64,000 bases of DNA from Lacibacter luteus (GTDB taxonomy: Bacteria > Bacteroidota > Bacteroidia > Chitinophagales > Chitinophagaceae), in assembly GCF_004118265.1 (NCBI RefSeq), contig NZ_SDHW01000002.1, forward strand, positions 186,001-250,000, read 5' to 3'. Under the pieces are notes generated by a model. It was not told the origin of the DNA, made no database searches, and was given only the letters and a program-made list of their open reading frames with translations. This document shows positions 8,788 through 16,380 of this stretch, piece by piece; position 1 is the stretch's first letter; every line of letters starts with the position of its first letter. A program made the position numbers and the translations under genes.

Positions 8788-10389
8788 ATGAAATTAGAAA
8801 CGAAGTATTTTAAAACAGATCTGCTGGCAGGTCTTGTTGTTTTTCTGGTAGCACTCCCTTTGTGCTTAGGTATAGCACTTGCAAGTGGTGCACCTTTGTT
8901 TTCGGGAATTATTACCGGCGTTATAGGTGGTATAATTGTTGGTTTTTTAAGTGGCTCTAATTTAAGTGTTACCGGACCCGCTGCCGGCTTAACTGCAATT
9001 GTATTGGCAGGTATAACAACTGTTGGCTCTTACGAGCTGTTCTTGCTTGCAGTTGTTATTGCCGGAGTTTTTCAGCTGTTACTTGGTATTCTTAAAGCCG
9101 GCACTATCTCCAACTACTTTCCTTCGAATGTAATTGAAGGTATGCTTACAGGTATTGGTGTTATCATCATACTAAAACAAATACCGCATGCTGTTGGTTA
9201 CGATAAAGACAGTGAAGGTGATTTTGCTTTTATTGAAAACAATACCGGCCACAATACCTTAACAGCTATTACCGATGCCATCAACTCGGTTCACTATGGT
9301 GCAATTATTATTACAGTTATCTGTATAGGAATTTTGATTGCGTTTAACAAAGTGCCGTTTCTGAAAAAGATTAAACTGATACCTGGCGGGTTGGTTGCTG
9401 TAATTGCCGGTGTGGTAATTAATGAATTGTTTATTGCCAGCGGTTCAATACTTGCAGTACAAAAAGAACATCTTGTAAACCTTCCTATTCCGGGATCGTT
9501 TAATGAATTTATTGGTCAGTTTTCGATGCCCGATTTTAAAGGGTTAACAAACAGCTCGGTTTGGATATTAGGTGCTACCATTGCTGTTGTTGCAAGTATT
9601 GAAACACTGTTGTGTCTTGAGGCTGCCGATAAAATGGATCCCCTTAAACGTTACTCAAGTGGAAATACCGAATTAAGAGCACAAGGTATTGGAAACATTC
9701 TTGCCGGTTTAATTGGCGGACTTCCTATGACATCGGTAATTGTTCGTACATCTGCCAACATTAACTCAGGAGGCCGTACCAAACTTTCTACTATTGCACA
9801 CGGGTTGTTTTTGTTGCTTGCAGTTGTTTCCATTCCAACCATTCTTAATAAAATTCCATTAGCAGCATTAGCCGCTATTCTTATTATGATTGGTTTAAAA
9901 CTTGCCAGTCCCAAAGTATTCAAACACATGTGGCATAATGGTAAGTTTCAGTTTATTCCTTTTGTAGTTACCGTTTTGGCTGTGGTGTTTACCGATTTGT
10001 TGAAAGGCGTAGGTATTGGCCTGGTTGTAAGTATCCTCTTCATTCTTCGTGGAAATATGAAACTGGCTTACTTCTTCCGTAAAGACCGCCACAAAGAAGG
10101 TGAGCTGATAAAAATTAAACTGGCGCAGGAAGTTTCGTTTCTTAATAAAGCCGCTATTAAACAAACACTGGTACATTTACCCGGCAACAGCAGAGTAATT
10201 ATCGATGCAAGCGAAACAGTTTACATCGATCACGATGTATTGGAGCTGATTAAAGATTTTGTTGAATTTACTTCTGCAGAAAAAAATATTAAAGTAGACC
10301 TGGTAGGTTTTAAAGAAGCTTATAAAATAGACAACACAATGAGCCACGTAAGTGATGCTGATGAACAATTGGAAAAAGAAGTATTATAA
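8788..10389 (+). CDS. SulP-family inorganic anion transporter
   Basis: The 533-residue inner-membrane protein has the SulP architecture: roughly 12-14 hydrophobic segments over the first 430 residues, the N-terminal signature KTDLLAGLVVFLVALPLCLG, the SNLSVTGPAAG substrate-site stretch and a cytoplasmic C-terminal STAS domain (from about EVSFLNKAAIKQTL, with the strand NSRVIIDASETVYIDHD). SulP proteins carry sulfate, bicarbonate, chloride or dicarboxylates. A carbonic anhydrase gene 33 bases downstream makes bicarbonate the best guess, as in SulP-carbonic anhydrase pairs of other bacteria. The ATG at 8788 gives the family N-terminus; the longer frame from 8722 adds 22 unlikely residues. Confidence 0.9.
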   Translation: MKLETKYFKTDLLAGLVVFLVALPLCLGIALASGAPLFSGIITGVIGGIIVGFLSGSNLSVTGPAAGLTAIVLAGITTVGSYELFLLAVVIAGVFQLLLGILKAGTISNYFPSNVIEGMLTGIGVIIILKQIPHAVGYDKDSEGDFAFIENNTGHNTLTAITDAINSVHYGAIIITVICIGILIAFNKVPFLKKIKLIPGGLVAVIAGVVINELFIASGSILAVQKEHLVNLPIPGSFNEFIGQFSMPDFKGLTNSSVWILGATIAVVASIETLLCLEAADKMDPLKRYSSGNTELRAQGIGNILAGLIGGLPMTSVIVRTSANINSGGRTKLSTIAHGLFLLLAVVSIPTILNKIPLAALAAILIMIGLKLASPKVFKHMWHNGKFQFIPFVVTVLAVVFTDLLKGVGIGLVVSILFILRGNMKLAYFFRKDRHKEGELIKIKLAQEVSFLNKAAIKQTLVHLPGNSRVIIDASETVYIDHDVLELIKDFVEFTSAEKNIKVDLVGFKEAYKIDNTMSHVSDADEQLEKEVL

Positions 10390-10422
10390 TTTTAAACTAT
10401 TCACCATACTAAATTACAGAAC

Positions 10423-11055
10423 ATGAAATCATACGAAAAGTTACTTGCCGAAAACAAAACATGGGCAGCAGGAAAAGTAAAACAAGATCCCGACTTTTTT
10501 AACAGACTGGTTAACGTACAAAATCCTGAATTTTTATGGATTGGTTGCAGCGACAGCCGTGTACCACCCGATCAGATTACACAGACACAACCAGGTGAAA
10601 TTTTCATTCATCGTAACATTGCCAACATGGTTGTTCATACCGATCTGAACATGCTGAGTGTACTGGAGTATGCAGTAAATGTGTTGAAAGTAAAACACGT
10701 TATTGTTTGCGGTCACTATGGCTGCGGTGGTGTTAAAGCAGCCATGACAAGAAAAAGCATTGGCTTAATTAACAAATGGCTCCGTAACATTAAAGATGTT
10801 TATCGTTTTCACCGTGAAGAGATCAACAGCATTGAAAGCGAAGATGAACGTGTAAATAAACTGATTGAATTAAACGTGCAGGAACAAGTAATGAATCTTG
10901 CTAAAACGTCCATCATTCAAAAAGCATGGAAAGACCGTCAGGCACCACACCTGCATGGTTGGGTATACGATCTCCACGATGGTGTTATTAACCCTGTGTT
11001 TGAAATGGAAGCAGGTACACATATCGATGAATTGTACGAGTTCGATAATCTCTAA
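10423..11055 (+). CDS. can: Beta-class carbonic anhydrase
   Basis: The 210-residue zinc enzyme interconverts CO2 and bicarbonate. All beta-class ligands are present: C42 and D44 in GCSDSRVPPDQ, H98 and C101 in VCGHYGCGG, with R46 forming the Asp-Arg dyad. FIHRNIANMV is also a family signature. The length matches Escherichia coli Can. It lies 33 bases after the SulP transporter, so anhydrase and transporter probably keep the cytoplasmic bicarbonate pool filled for carboxylases. No signal peptide is present. A strong terminator begins three bases after the stop. Confidence 0.95.
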   Translation: MKSYEKLLAENKTWAAGKVKQDPDFFNRLVNVQNPEFLWIGCSDSRVPPDQITQTQPGEIFIHRNIANMVVHTDLNMLSVLEYAVNVLKVKHVIVCGHYGCGGVKAAMTRKSIGLINKWLRNIKDVYRFHREEINSIESEDERVNKLIELNVQEQVMNLAKTSIIQKAWKDRQAPHLHGWVYDLHDGVINPVFEMEAGTHIDELYEFDNL

Positions 11056-11057
11056 AT

Positions 11058-11085
11058 AAAAAGCCCCGCAAATGCGGGGCTTTTT
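11058..11085. terminator. Intrinsic terminator between carbonic anhydrase and DNA glycosylase genes
   Basis: A 12-base-pair stem (11058-11069 with 11074-11085) has core gccccgc, an AAAT loop and A/T tracts on both sides, so it serves both convergent genes. Its last base is the last base of the glycosylase stop codon. Confidence 0.9.
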
Positions 11086-11723
11086 TATGCTTCAATTTTT
11101 ATGTTTCGTTTTTTGATATACGCATGCCATAAAATCATGGCTGCAATAGTGCGGTAAGGTCGCCAGGGTTCGGCTATTGTCAGCATCTCATCTTTTGTAA
11201 CATGTGGATGCAGTTGCTTGGTTTCTTTCAAACTGTTCACCAATGCAATATCGCCTAACGGAAAAAGATCGGTGCGTTGCAATGCATGCATCAGGTACAC
11301 ATCGGTTGTCCAGTTGCCGATTCCTTTGATAGCTGTTAATTGTGTACGTACATCTTCATCCGTCATTTCCGGAAATTTTTTCAACTGAAGTTGCTTTGTA
11401 ACAATAGCTGTTGCCAGCTCTTTTGCGTACAGCTGCTTTTGCCGTGTAAAGTAACATTCACGTAACTCTTCGTTGCTCATTGCCAGGATTTTTGCCGGTG
11501 TAACAACTCCAATTCTGGATTTCAGCTTTTTGTATGCAGCAAAAGCAGAAGCAAGTGATACCTGTTGTTCAAGAATAGTAAGAATGAGTGTTTCGAAACC
11601 TTGCTTGCGTGTCCACATGGGAGGATAACCATGTTTTTTAATAATACCACGCAGGTGTTTGTCCTTTTTTGCAAGCAGATCACAATGCGATTGAAAAGAG
11701 TCGGCAGAAAAAGTATGAATCAT
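11085..11723 (-). CDS. HhH-GPD DNA-3-methyladenine glycosylase (AlkA-like)
   Basis: The 212-residue protein removes alkylated or otherwise damaged bases in base-excision repair. The helix-hairpin-helix with its GIG turn is at about 128-146 (LTAIKGIGNWTTDVYLM), followed by the catalytic aspartate D158 in FPLGDIAL. ILEQQVSLASA in the N-terminal half is typical of AlkA-type enzymes. It is shorter than Escherichia coli AlkA because the N-terminal non-catalytic domain is missing, which is common in Bacteroidota. There are no iron-sulfur cysteines, so it is not a MutY or Nth protein. It is 94 bases downstream of the crotonase gene and may be transcribed with it. Confidence 0.88.
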   Translation of the reverse strand: MIHTFSADSFQSHCDLLAKKDKHLRGIIKKHGYPPMWTRKQGFETLILTILEQQVSLASAFAAYKKLKSRIGVVTPAKILAMSNEELRECYFTRQKQLYAKELATAIVTKQLQLKKFPEMTDEDVRTQLTAIKGIGNWTTDVYLMHALQRTDLFPLGDIALVNSLKETKQLHPHVTKDEMLTIAEPWRPYRTIAAMILWHAYIKKRNIKIEA

Positions 11724-11816
11724 TTAGCTAAGAGATAAAAAAAGCAATGAAGAAAAAAACAATTTGGAATTCGGAAAAATATAAGCGCAATCTCTTTTTT
11801 TTTCTGTCCACTCATT

Positions 11817-12590
11817 TTAGCTCTTAGCCTTAAATTTTGCAATAGCATTTTTTGTAAACTCACTCAGCACCAAACGTCCGCTGATCTTTGCCCGTTCAAT
11901 CAGCAGCTCATCCCAATGCTCTGTTCCTTTCCAGAAAACTTTTTTCATTTCGAGCATTGCCTCAGGTGAAGAATGAGAGAGTGTATTGGAAAGTTTTGCA
12001 ATTGACTCGTCCATTGATTCTACAGTTGGATGTACTTCAGCAAACAACCCTTTTCGTTTTGCCCAATCGCTGTTACGCCAGCTGCCTGCATCTATTGCCA
12101 GTTGAGAAAATGCAGATAAACCGATTTTTCGTTCCACAGCCGGACCAACAACGAACGGACCAATACCAACAGCAAGCTCACTCAGTTTTACATCAGCACC
12201 CTCAACAGCAATGGCATAATCAACTGCAGCGGCTATACCAACGCCACCTCCTACACATTTCCCATGTATACGACCAATTACAAGCTGGTGACATTTACGT
12301 AATGCATTTATTACATGCGCAAAGCCGCTGAAAAAATGCAAGCCTTCTTTTTCAGTTTTAATTGCAGTTAGTTCTTCAAAACTTGCTCCTGCGCAAAAAG
12401 CCTTTTCTCCTGCAGATTTTAAAACAATCACCAAAACTTTCGGATCAGCGGCAAGTTGCGTAATAGTATGTGCAAGCTGCTGTAATGTTGCAGAAGGAAG
12501 AGAATTACTTTGGGGATGAAAGAATTCAACTGAAGCAATGCCCTGATGTACTTCTTTCTTTACGTACGGTTCTGTAATCGATGTTACCAT
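11817..12590 (-). CDS. Enoyl-CoA hydratase/isomerase (crotonase) family protein
   Basis: The 257-residue protein has the crotonase fold: the oxyanion-hole segments AFCAGASFEEL and HGKCVGGGVGIAAAVD bind the acyl-CoA thioester. Of the two catalytic glutamates of true hydratases, the second is present (E138, in KLSELAVGIGP) but the first is replaced by glycine at about 118 (GGGVGI against the usual GGGCEL). An isomerase or other crotonase reaction is therefore as likely as hydration. It follows paaZ by 54 bases on the same strand, so it probably acts in the same phenylacetate-like ring-degradation route. I give no symbol because the exact paa role is not clear. Confidence 0.85.
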   Translation of the reverse strand: MVTSITEPYVKKEVHQGIASVEFFHPQSNSLPSATLQQLAHTITQLAADPKVLVIVLKSAGEKAFCAGASFEELTAIKTEKEGLHFFSGFAHVINALRKCHQLVIGRIHGKCVGGGVGIAAAVDYAIAVEGADVKLSELAVGIGPFVVGPAVERKIGLSAFSQLAIDAGSWRNSDWAKRKGLFAEVHPTVESMDESIAKLSNTLSHSSPEAMLEMKKVFWKGTEHWDELLIERAKISGRLVLSEFTKNAIAKFKAKS

Positions 12591-12643
12591 AAAACGCTTT
12601 TTCTTACTCTTAAATTACTACGGGATTATTACAAAAGCAACGC

Positions 12644-14719
12644 TTATTGCTTTAATTTCTTTACCATCGTTAAAATTGTAGCAACGCCTGTTAGTTCGTC
12701 TGCTTCATCGAAGAATTCCACCAGCCATTTAACAATTCCTTTTTCAATATCATCGCCACGCTTGAAGTCTTCAGGTTTTTCGATAACCCGTTTATCGTTG
12801 GGCAGTTTTTCTTTGCAGGTAAAGCGGATATATACTTCAGCACCGGGATACACCGGTTTGGTAAATCGTAACTCGTCAATGCCATAGTTTAGCAAAACAG
12901 GATTGATCTCGTAGCCGTCTACAAACAAACCTGCAGCAATACTCATGATAAAGTAACCATGTGCCACCTGTTGTTCAAACATAGTACCTGTAAAATCAGT
13001 TGTTTTAATGTGTGCATAGAAATGATCGCCACTGAGATCAGCAAAGCGATCAATGTCTTCGCTTGTGATGATGCGCTTTTCAGTAACGATCTGATCACCG
13101 ATCTGCAACTCTTCAAAGTATTTTTTAAACGGATGTTTGCCCGGATCTTTTCCAATTGCATTCGGTTGGTAAACATTTGTAACAGCAGTAATACTTGTTG
13201 GCGAACCTTGTATGGCCGTACGTTGCAGATAATGTTTTACGCCACGCAAACCACCCATCTCTTCACCACCACCTGCTCTGCCTGGACCACCATGCACCAA
13301 CAAGGGCAACGGTGAACCATGACCGGTGCTTTCTTTTGCGCATTCATTGTTCAACACAAGTATGCGACCATGATGTGTTGCTGCACCAATTACATACTGT
13401 CGTGCAATGTTGTGATCGGCTGTTACAACAGAAGAACACAAACTACCCTTACCCAATTTGCTCAATGCAATAGCATCGTCCATTGTTTTGTAAGGCATAA
13501 TGGTACTCACCGGACCAAATGCTTCTACTTCATGCACATGAGCTGAAGCCCATGGCAATTCATTAAGCAATAATATGGGCGAAAGGAAAGCACCTTTACT
13601 TGCATCAGCATCTATCACATCCACACTATCCAGACTTCCATATACAATTTGTGAGGATGCTAATAATTTCTGCACTTGTTCTTTTACTTCTTTACGTTGT
13701 GTTTCGCCAGCAAGCGAACCCATCCTTACTTTTTCATTGAGCGGATTACCGATCGTTGTTTGTGCAAGTGATGTGGCGATGGCTTTCCACAAATCTTCCA
13801 TCTTATTTTCAGGAACAAATATTCTTCTGATGCCTGTACAACGTTGTCCTGCTTTCAAGGTCATTTCTTTGCGAACCTCTTTTACAAATATCTCCCACTC
13901 AGGCATACCTGGGTTTACATCATCACCCAATACAATACAGTTGAGCGAATCGGCTTCCATATTGAACGGAACATTTTCTTTCAGAATATTCGCATTGCTC
14001 TTCAGCATCAAACCTGTTGATGCACTTCCGGTAAACGTTACCACATCCTGGCTGTTTACATGATCGAGCAGATCGCCTGCGCTGCCGCAGAGTAATTGCA
14101 ATGCACCTTCAGGTAAAATGTTTGAAGCGATGATCTCTCTCACTACTGCTTCGGTTAAATAAGCAGTTACCGTTGCTGGTTTTACAATTGCAGGTACACC
14201 GGCTAATAAATTCACAGCAATTTTTTCCAGCATTCCCCACACCGGAAAGTTGAACGCATTGATATGCACTGCTACTCCTTCTTTTGGTGAAAGAATATGT
14301 GTGCCCATGAATGTATTGTTCTTGCTGAGGTTGTGACTTTCGCCATCAATACAAATTACATCATCGGGAAATTTGCGACGGAGTGATGCATTGGCAAAAA
14401 GATTACCAATACCTCCTTCAATATCTACCCAGCTATCGGCTTTGGTAGCGCCTGTTTGGTAAGAAACTGCATAAAATTCAGGTAGATGATTGCGCAGATG
14501 CAATGCCAATGCCTTGAGCATATTGCCCCGTTCATGAAAAGTCATTTTCCGCAAGGCAGGATTGCCAACTGTTCTTGCATAATTGAGAACAGATGCAAAG
14601 TCTAAACCCTTTGTTGTTGCAGCAGCAACAGGATCACCAGTAACGGCATTGTATAAAAGCTGCCCATCACCATCGCCATTAATCCAGCTGCCGGTAATAT
14701 AATTTCCGAGTTTGTTCAT
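12644..14719 (-). CDS. paaZ: Phenylacetate-degradation bifunctional protein PaaZ (oxepin-CoA hydrolase / semialdehyde dehydrogenase)
   Basis: The 691-residue protein fuses an aldehyde dehydrogenase (about 1-520) to a MaoC-type hydratase (about 545-690), exactly as PaaZ does. The hydratase part opens the oxepin ring and the dehydrogenase oxidises the resulting aldehyde. Dehydrogenase residues are visible as E255 (NMEADS) and C294 (GQRCTGIRR), one position off the E256/C295 of Escherichia coli PaaZ. The hydratase motif is DRFADLSGDHFYAH. The ring-opening epoxidase paaABCE and other paa genes are not in this window. The gene lies 63 bases after DUF1569 and 53 before a crotonase gene. A one-mismatch promoter box (TAACTTCG) in the upstream gap might give extra transcription. 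Confidence 0.95.
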   Translation of the reverse strand: MNKLGNYITGSWINGDGDGQLLYNAVTGDPVAAATTKGLDFASVLNYARTVGNPALRKMTFHERGNMLKALALHLRNHLPEFYAVSYQTGATKADSWVDIEGGIGNLFANASLRRKFPDDVICIDGESHNLSKNNTFMGTHILSPKEGVAVHINAFNFPVWGMLEKIAVNLLAGVPAIVKPATVTAYLTEAVVREIIASNILPEGALQLLCGSAGDLLDHVNSQDVVTFTGSASTGLMLKSNANILKENVPFNMEADSLNCIVLGDDVNPGMPEWEIFVKEVRKEMTLKAGQRCTGIRRIFVPENKMEDLWKAIATSLAQTTIGNPLNEKVRMGSLAGETQRKEVKEQVQKLLASSQIVYGSLDSVDVIDADASKGAFLSPILLLNELPWASAHVHEVEAFGPVSTIMPYKTMDDAIALSKLGKGSLCSSVVTADHNIARQYVIGAATHHGRILVLNNECAKESTGHGSPLPLLVHGGPGRAGGGEEMGGLRGVKHYLQRTAIQGSPTSITAVTNVYQPNAIGKDPGKHPFKKYFEELQIGDQIVTEKRIITSEDIDRFADLSGDHFYAHIKTTDFTGTMFEQQVAHGYFIMSIAAGLFVDGYEINPVLLNYGIDELRFTKPVYPGAEVYIRFTCKEKLPNDKRVIEKPEDFKRGDDIEKGIVKWLVEFFDEADELTGVATILTMVKKLKQ

Positions 14720-14782
14720 ATAAACTACTAATCGTTAGGTTAACGAAGTTAAGGCAGGACTGCTATTATAAAACAGATGTGG

Positions 14783-15247
14783 TCATAATAAACCAAACTG
14801 ACGAAGATGATGTGTTACATGTTTATAATGTAACCTTACCCATCCTTCAAAATCAAGTTCGCCAAATACAGGATGCACAGCAGTCGTAGCTACGTTCGTT
14901 TCGTAAAAATGGAAGAAATGATGCACCTCCTTCTCCAATTTATTTACAGCTTCTTCTACAGTTGGGTAATGAACCGGAAATGGTTCTTCTCCAATAATAT
15001 TTACTGGTGCTTTTGTATTTTCTCTGAACTGTTTATCACTCATCAAAAACTCTTTGAGCTTCGGCATATGTTCCGGTGGAGAAACAAGATCGAATTTTAT
15101 TTTTTGTGTTGATACTTTGAAGAAAGCAGTTACATGCTCCACCATTTGCTGAAAATTCATTTTACCCCATTTCGGTTGAGTATTTACATCGGCTTCCCGG
15201 ATGATCGAAATGTATTGTTCCTTTAAAAATTGAAGTTGCTCCTGCAT
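14783..15247 (-). CDS. DUF1569 (DinB-like fold) protein
   Basis: The 154-residue protein looks like a DUF1569 member of the DinB/YfiT-like four-helix superfamily. Supporting phrases are the N-terminal KWGKMNFQQMVEHVTAFFK and the C-terminal HPVFGELDFEGWVRLHYKHV followed by HHLRQFGLL, with histidines arranged as in metal-binding DinB-like proteins. The biochemical role is unknown; some superfamily members are thiol-dependent enzymes. It is the first gene of the DUF1569-paaZ-crotonase group, so the two GTATG-N-CATAC dyads upstream probably control all three. Its exact -7 box is at 15266-15273. Confidence 0.75.
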   Translation of the reverse strand: MQEQLQFLKEQYISIIREADVNTQPKWGKMNFQQMVEHVTAFFKVSTQKIKFDLVSPPEHMPKLKEFLMSDKQFRENTKAPVNIIGEEPFPVHYPTVEEAVNKLEKEVHHFFHFYETNVATTAVHPVFGELDFEGWVRLHYKHVTHHLRQFGLL

Positions 15248-15265
15248 AGATAGAATTTGTTATAC

Positions 15266-15273
15266 CAAATGTA
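15266..15273 (-). promoter_or_regulatory. -7 promoter box of the DUF1569-paaZ operon
   Basis: On the minus strand this reads TACATTTG, an exact TAnnTTTG box, 18 bases before the ATG. The matching -33 region falls near 15293-15296, inside the proximal dyad. Confidence 0.55.
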
Positions 15274-15286
15274 AAGGATTGACAAA

Positions 15287-15350
15287 TAGGTATGCCATAC
15301 TTGTGCAACTGTCGCTATTGTTTGACAAGTCTTAAAGTATGGCATACCTA
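15287..15350. promoter_or_regulatory. Paired operator-like dyads (16-bp inverted repeat)
   Basis: A perfect 16-base inverted repeat (15287-15302 and 15335-15350) is separated by 32 bases. Each arm is itself an 11-base dyad, GTATG-N-CATAC, centred at 15295 and 15342, 47 base pairs apart. The proximal centre lies about 35 bases upstream of the expected transcription start of the DUF1569-paaZ operon, on its -33 element, and the distal one about 82 upstream. This is the layout expected for a dimeric regulator binding two sites, by looping or cooperatively. It could instead be a large hairpin or a mobile-element remnant. No regulator gene is adjacent. Confidence 0.55.
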
Positions 15351-15352
15351 AA

Positions 15353-15390
15353 TAAAAAATCCCGTGCACTTTCGTACACGGGACCGTTTT
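15353..15390 (-). terminator. Intrinsic terminator after tsf
   Basis: On the minus strand a hairpin built on cccgtg/cacggg (15361-15366 with 15377-15382, one internal mismatch) is followed by a run of T. It lies 21-50 bases beyond the tsf stop. Confidence 0.8.
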
Positions 15391-15410
15391 ATCAGGATTA
15401 CATTATAAGC

Positions 15411-16247
15411 TTATCCTAAAGCAACACGCTTGAAGGTTGTTACTTTCACATCACCTGAAGATTTCAGGTAATCAGCAACGCTCTTAGAAGCATCTTTTAC
15501 GAAAGCCTGCGCTAACAAAGTTTGTTCTTTAAAGAACGCATTCATTTTACCTTCAGCGATCTTAGCGATCATCTCTTCAGGTTTGCCAGCCATCTTCGGA
15601 TCTTGTTTCATCAGATCAACAATGATGTCTCTTTCACGTGATACTACATCAGCAGGAACGCTGTCAGCATCAACTGCTACCGGGTTCATAGCAGCAATTT
15701 GCATTGCCACATCTTTACCGGCATCAGCAGCTTCTTTATCTAAACCAACCAATACACCCATGCGGTAAGCACCGTGAATGTAAGATGCTACGTAAGGAGC
15801 TTCAATACGTTCGAATTTGCTAACACCAATTTTTTCGCCGATTGCAGCGAGTTTATCGTTGATAAGATCAGCAACTTTTGCACCGTTTACTTCAGCAGCA
15901 TTCAGTTCATCCACACTCTTTACATCGTTTGCTACAGCAGCATCTGCAATAGATTGTGCAAAAGCAACGAAGTCGGCATTCTTACTTACGAAATCTGTTT
16001 CGCAGCTAATGCATACTACGTAACCAACTTTGTTATCTGCGCTTGTTTGTGCAATCACCACACCTTCTTTCGCTTCACGGTCGCTACGTTTAGCAGCCAC
16101 TTTCTGGCCTTGTTTACGTAACCAGTCGATCGCTGCTTCAAAATCGCCGTTTGTTTCAGTTAACGCTTTGCGGCAATCCATCATACCCGCACCGGTAGCC
16201 TGGCGGAGTTTATTAATATCCTGTGCACTAATTGTTACAGTTGACAT
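15411..16247 (-). CDS. tsf: Translation elongation factor Ts
   Basis: The 278-residue protein is the nucleotide exchange factor of EF-Tu. The N-terminal UBA-like domain carries LRQATGAGMMDCRKALTE, followed by the SREAKEG-type linker seen here as RSDREAKEGVV and the core TDFVSKNADF that inserts into EF-Tu. The C-terminal part (LLAQAFVKD, VADYLKSSG) is intact, and the length matches the family. It follows rpsB as in most bacteria, but a 133-base gap with a large hairpin separates them and may tune tsf relative to rpsB. Confidence 0.97.
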   Translation of the reverse strand: MSTVTISAQDINKLRQATGAGMMDCRKALTETNGDFEAAIDWLRKQGQKVAAKRSDREAKEGVVIAQTSADNKVGYVVCISCETDFVSKNADFVAFAQSIADAAVANDVKSVDELNAAEVNGAKVADLINDKLAAIGEKIGVSKFERIEAPYVASYIHGAYRMGVLVGLDKEAADAGKDVAMQIAAMNPVAVDADSVPADVVSRERDIIVDLMKQDPKMAGKPEEMIAKIAEGKMNAFFKEQTLLAQAFVKDASKSVADYLKSSGDVKVTTFKRVALG

Positions 16248-16284
16248 TGTATAAAATTTGAAAATTTAAAATCGAGTTCATTGT

Positions 16285-16334
16285 AAAATGCTTTCTGCAA
16301 AAGTTCATGTTTCAACTTAAGCAGAAAGCATTTT
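16285..16334 (-). promoter_or_regulatory. Large hairpin between rpsB and tsf
   Basis: A perfect 14-base-pair stem (16285-16298 with 16321-16334) encloses a smaller five-base-pair hairpin (16301-16305 with 16314-16318). On the minus strand it has A/T flanks but only a short broken T tract. A third copy of the arm, with its complement, forms a 12-base palindrome (tttctgcagaaa) just after the rpsB stop. It could be an attenuator, processing site or weak terminator setting the rpsB:tsf ratio. Confidence 0.5.
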
Positions 16335-16380
16335 TATTTTATGAGATAGTTAATTTCTCAAGGGTTACTTTCTGCAGAAA

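Noticed and set aside
13575-14063. 162-residue plus-strand reading frame
   Set aside because: It is antisense to paaZ and covers its catalytic motifs.
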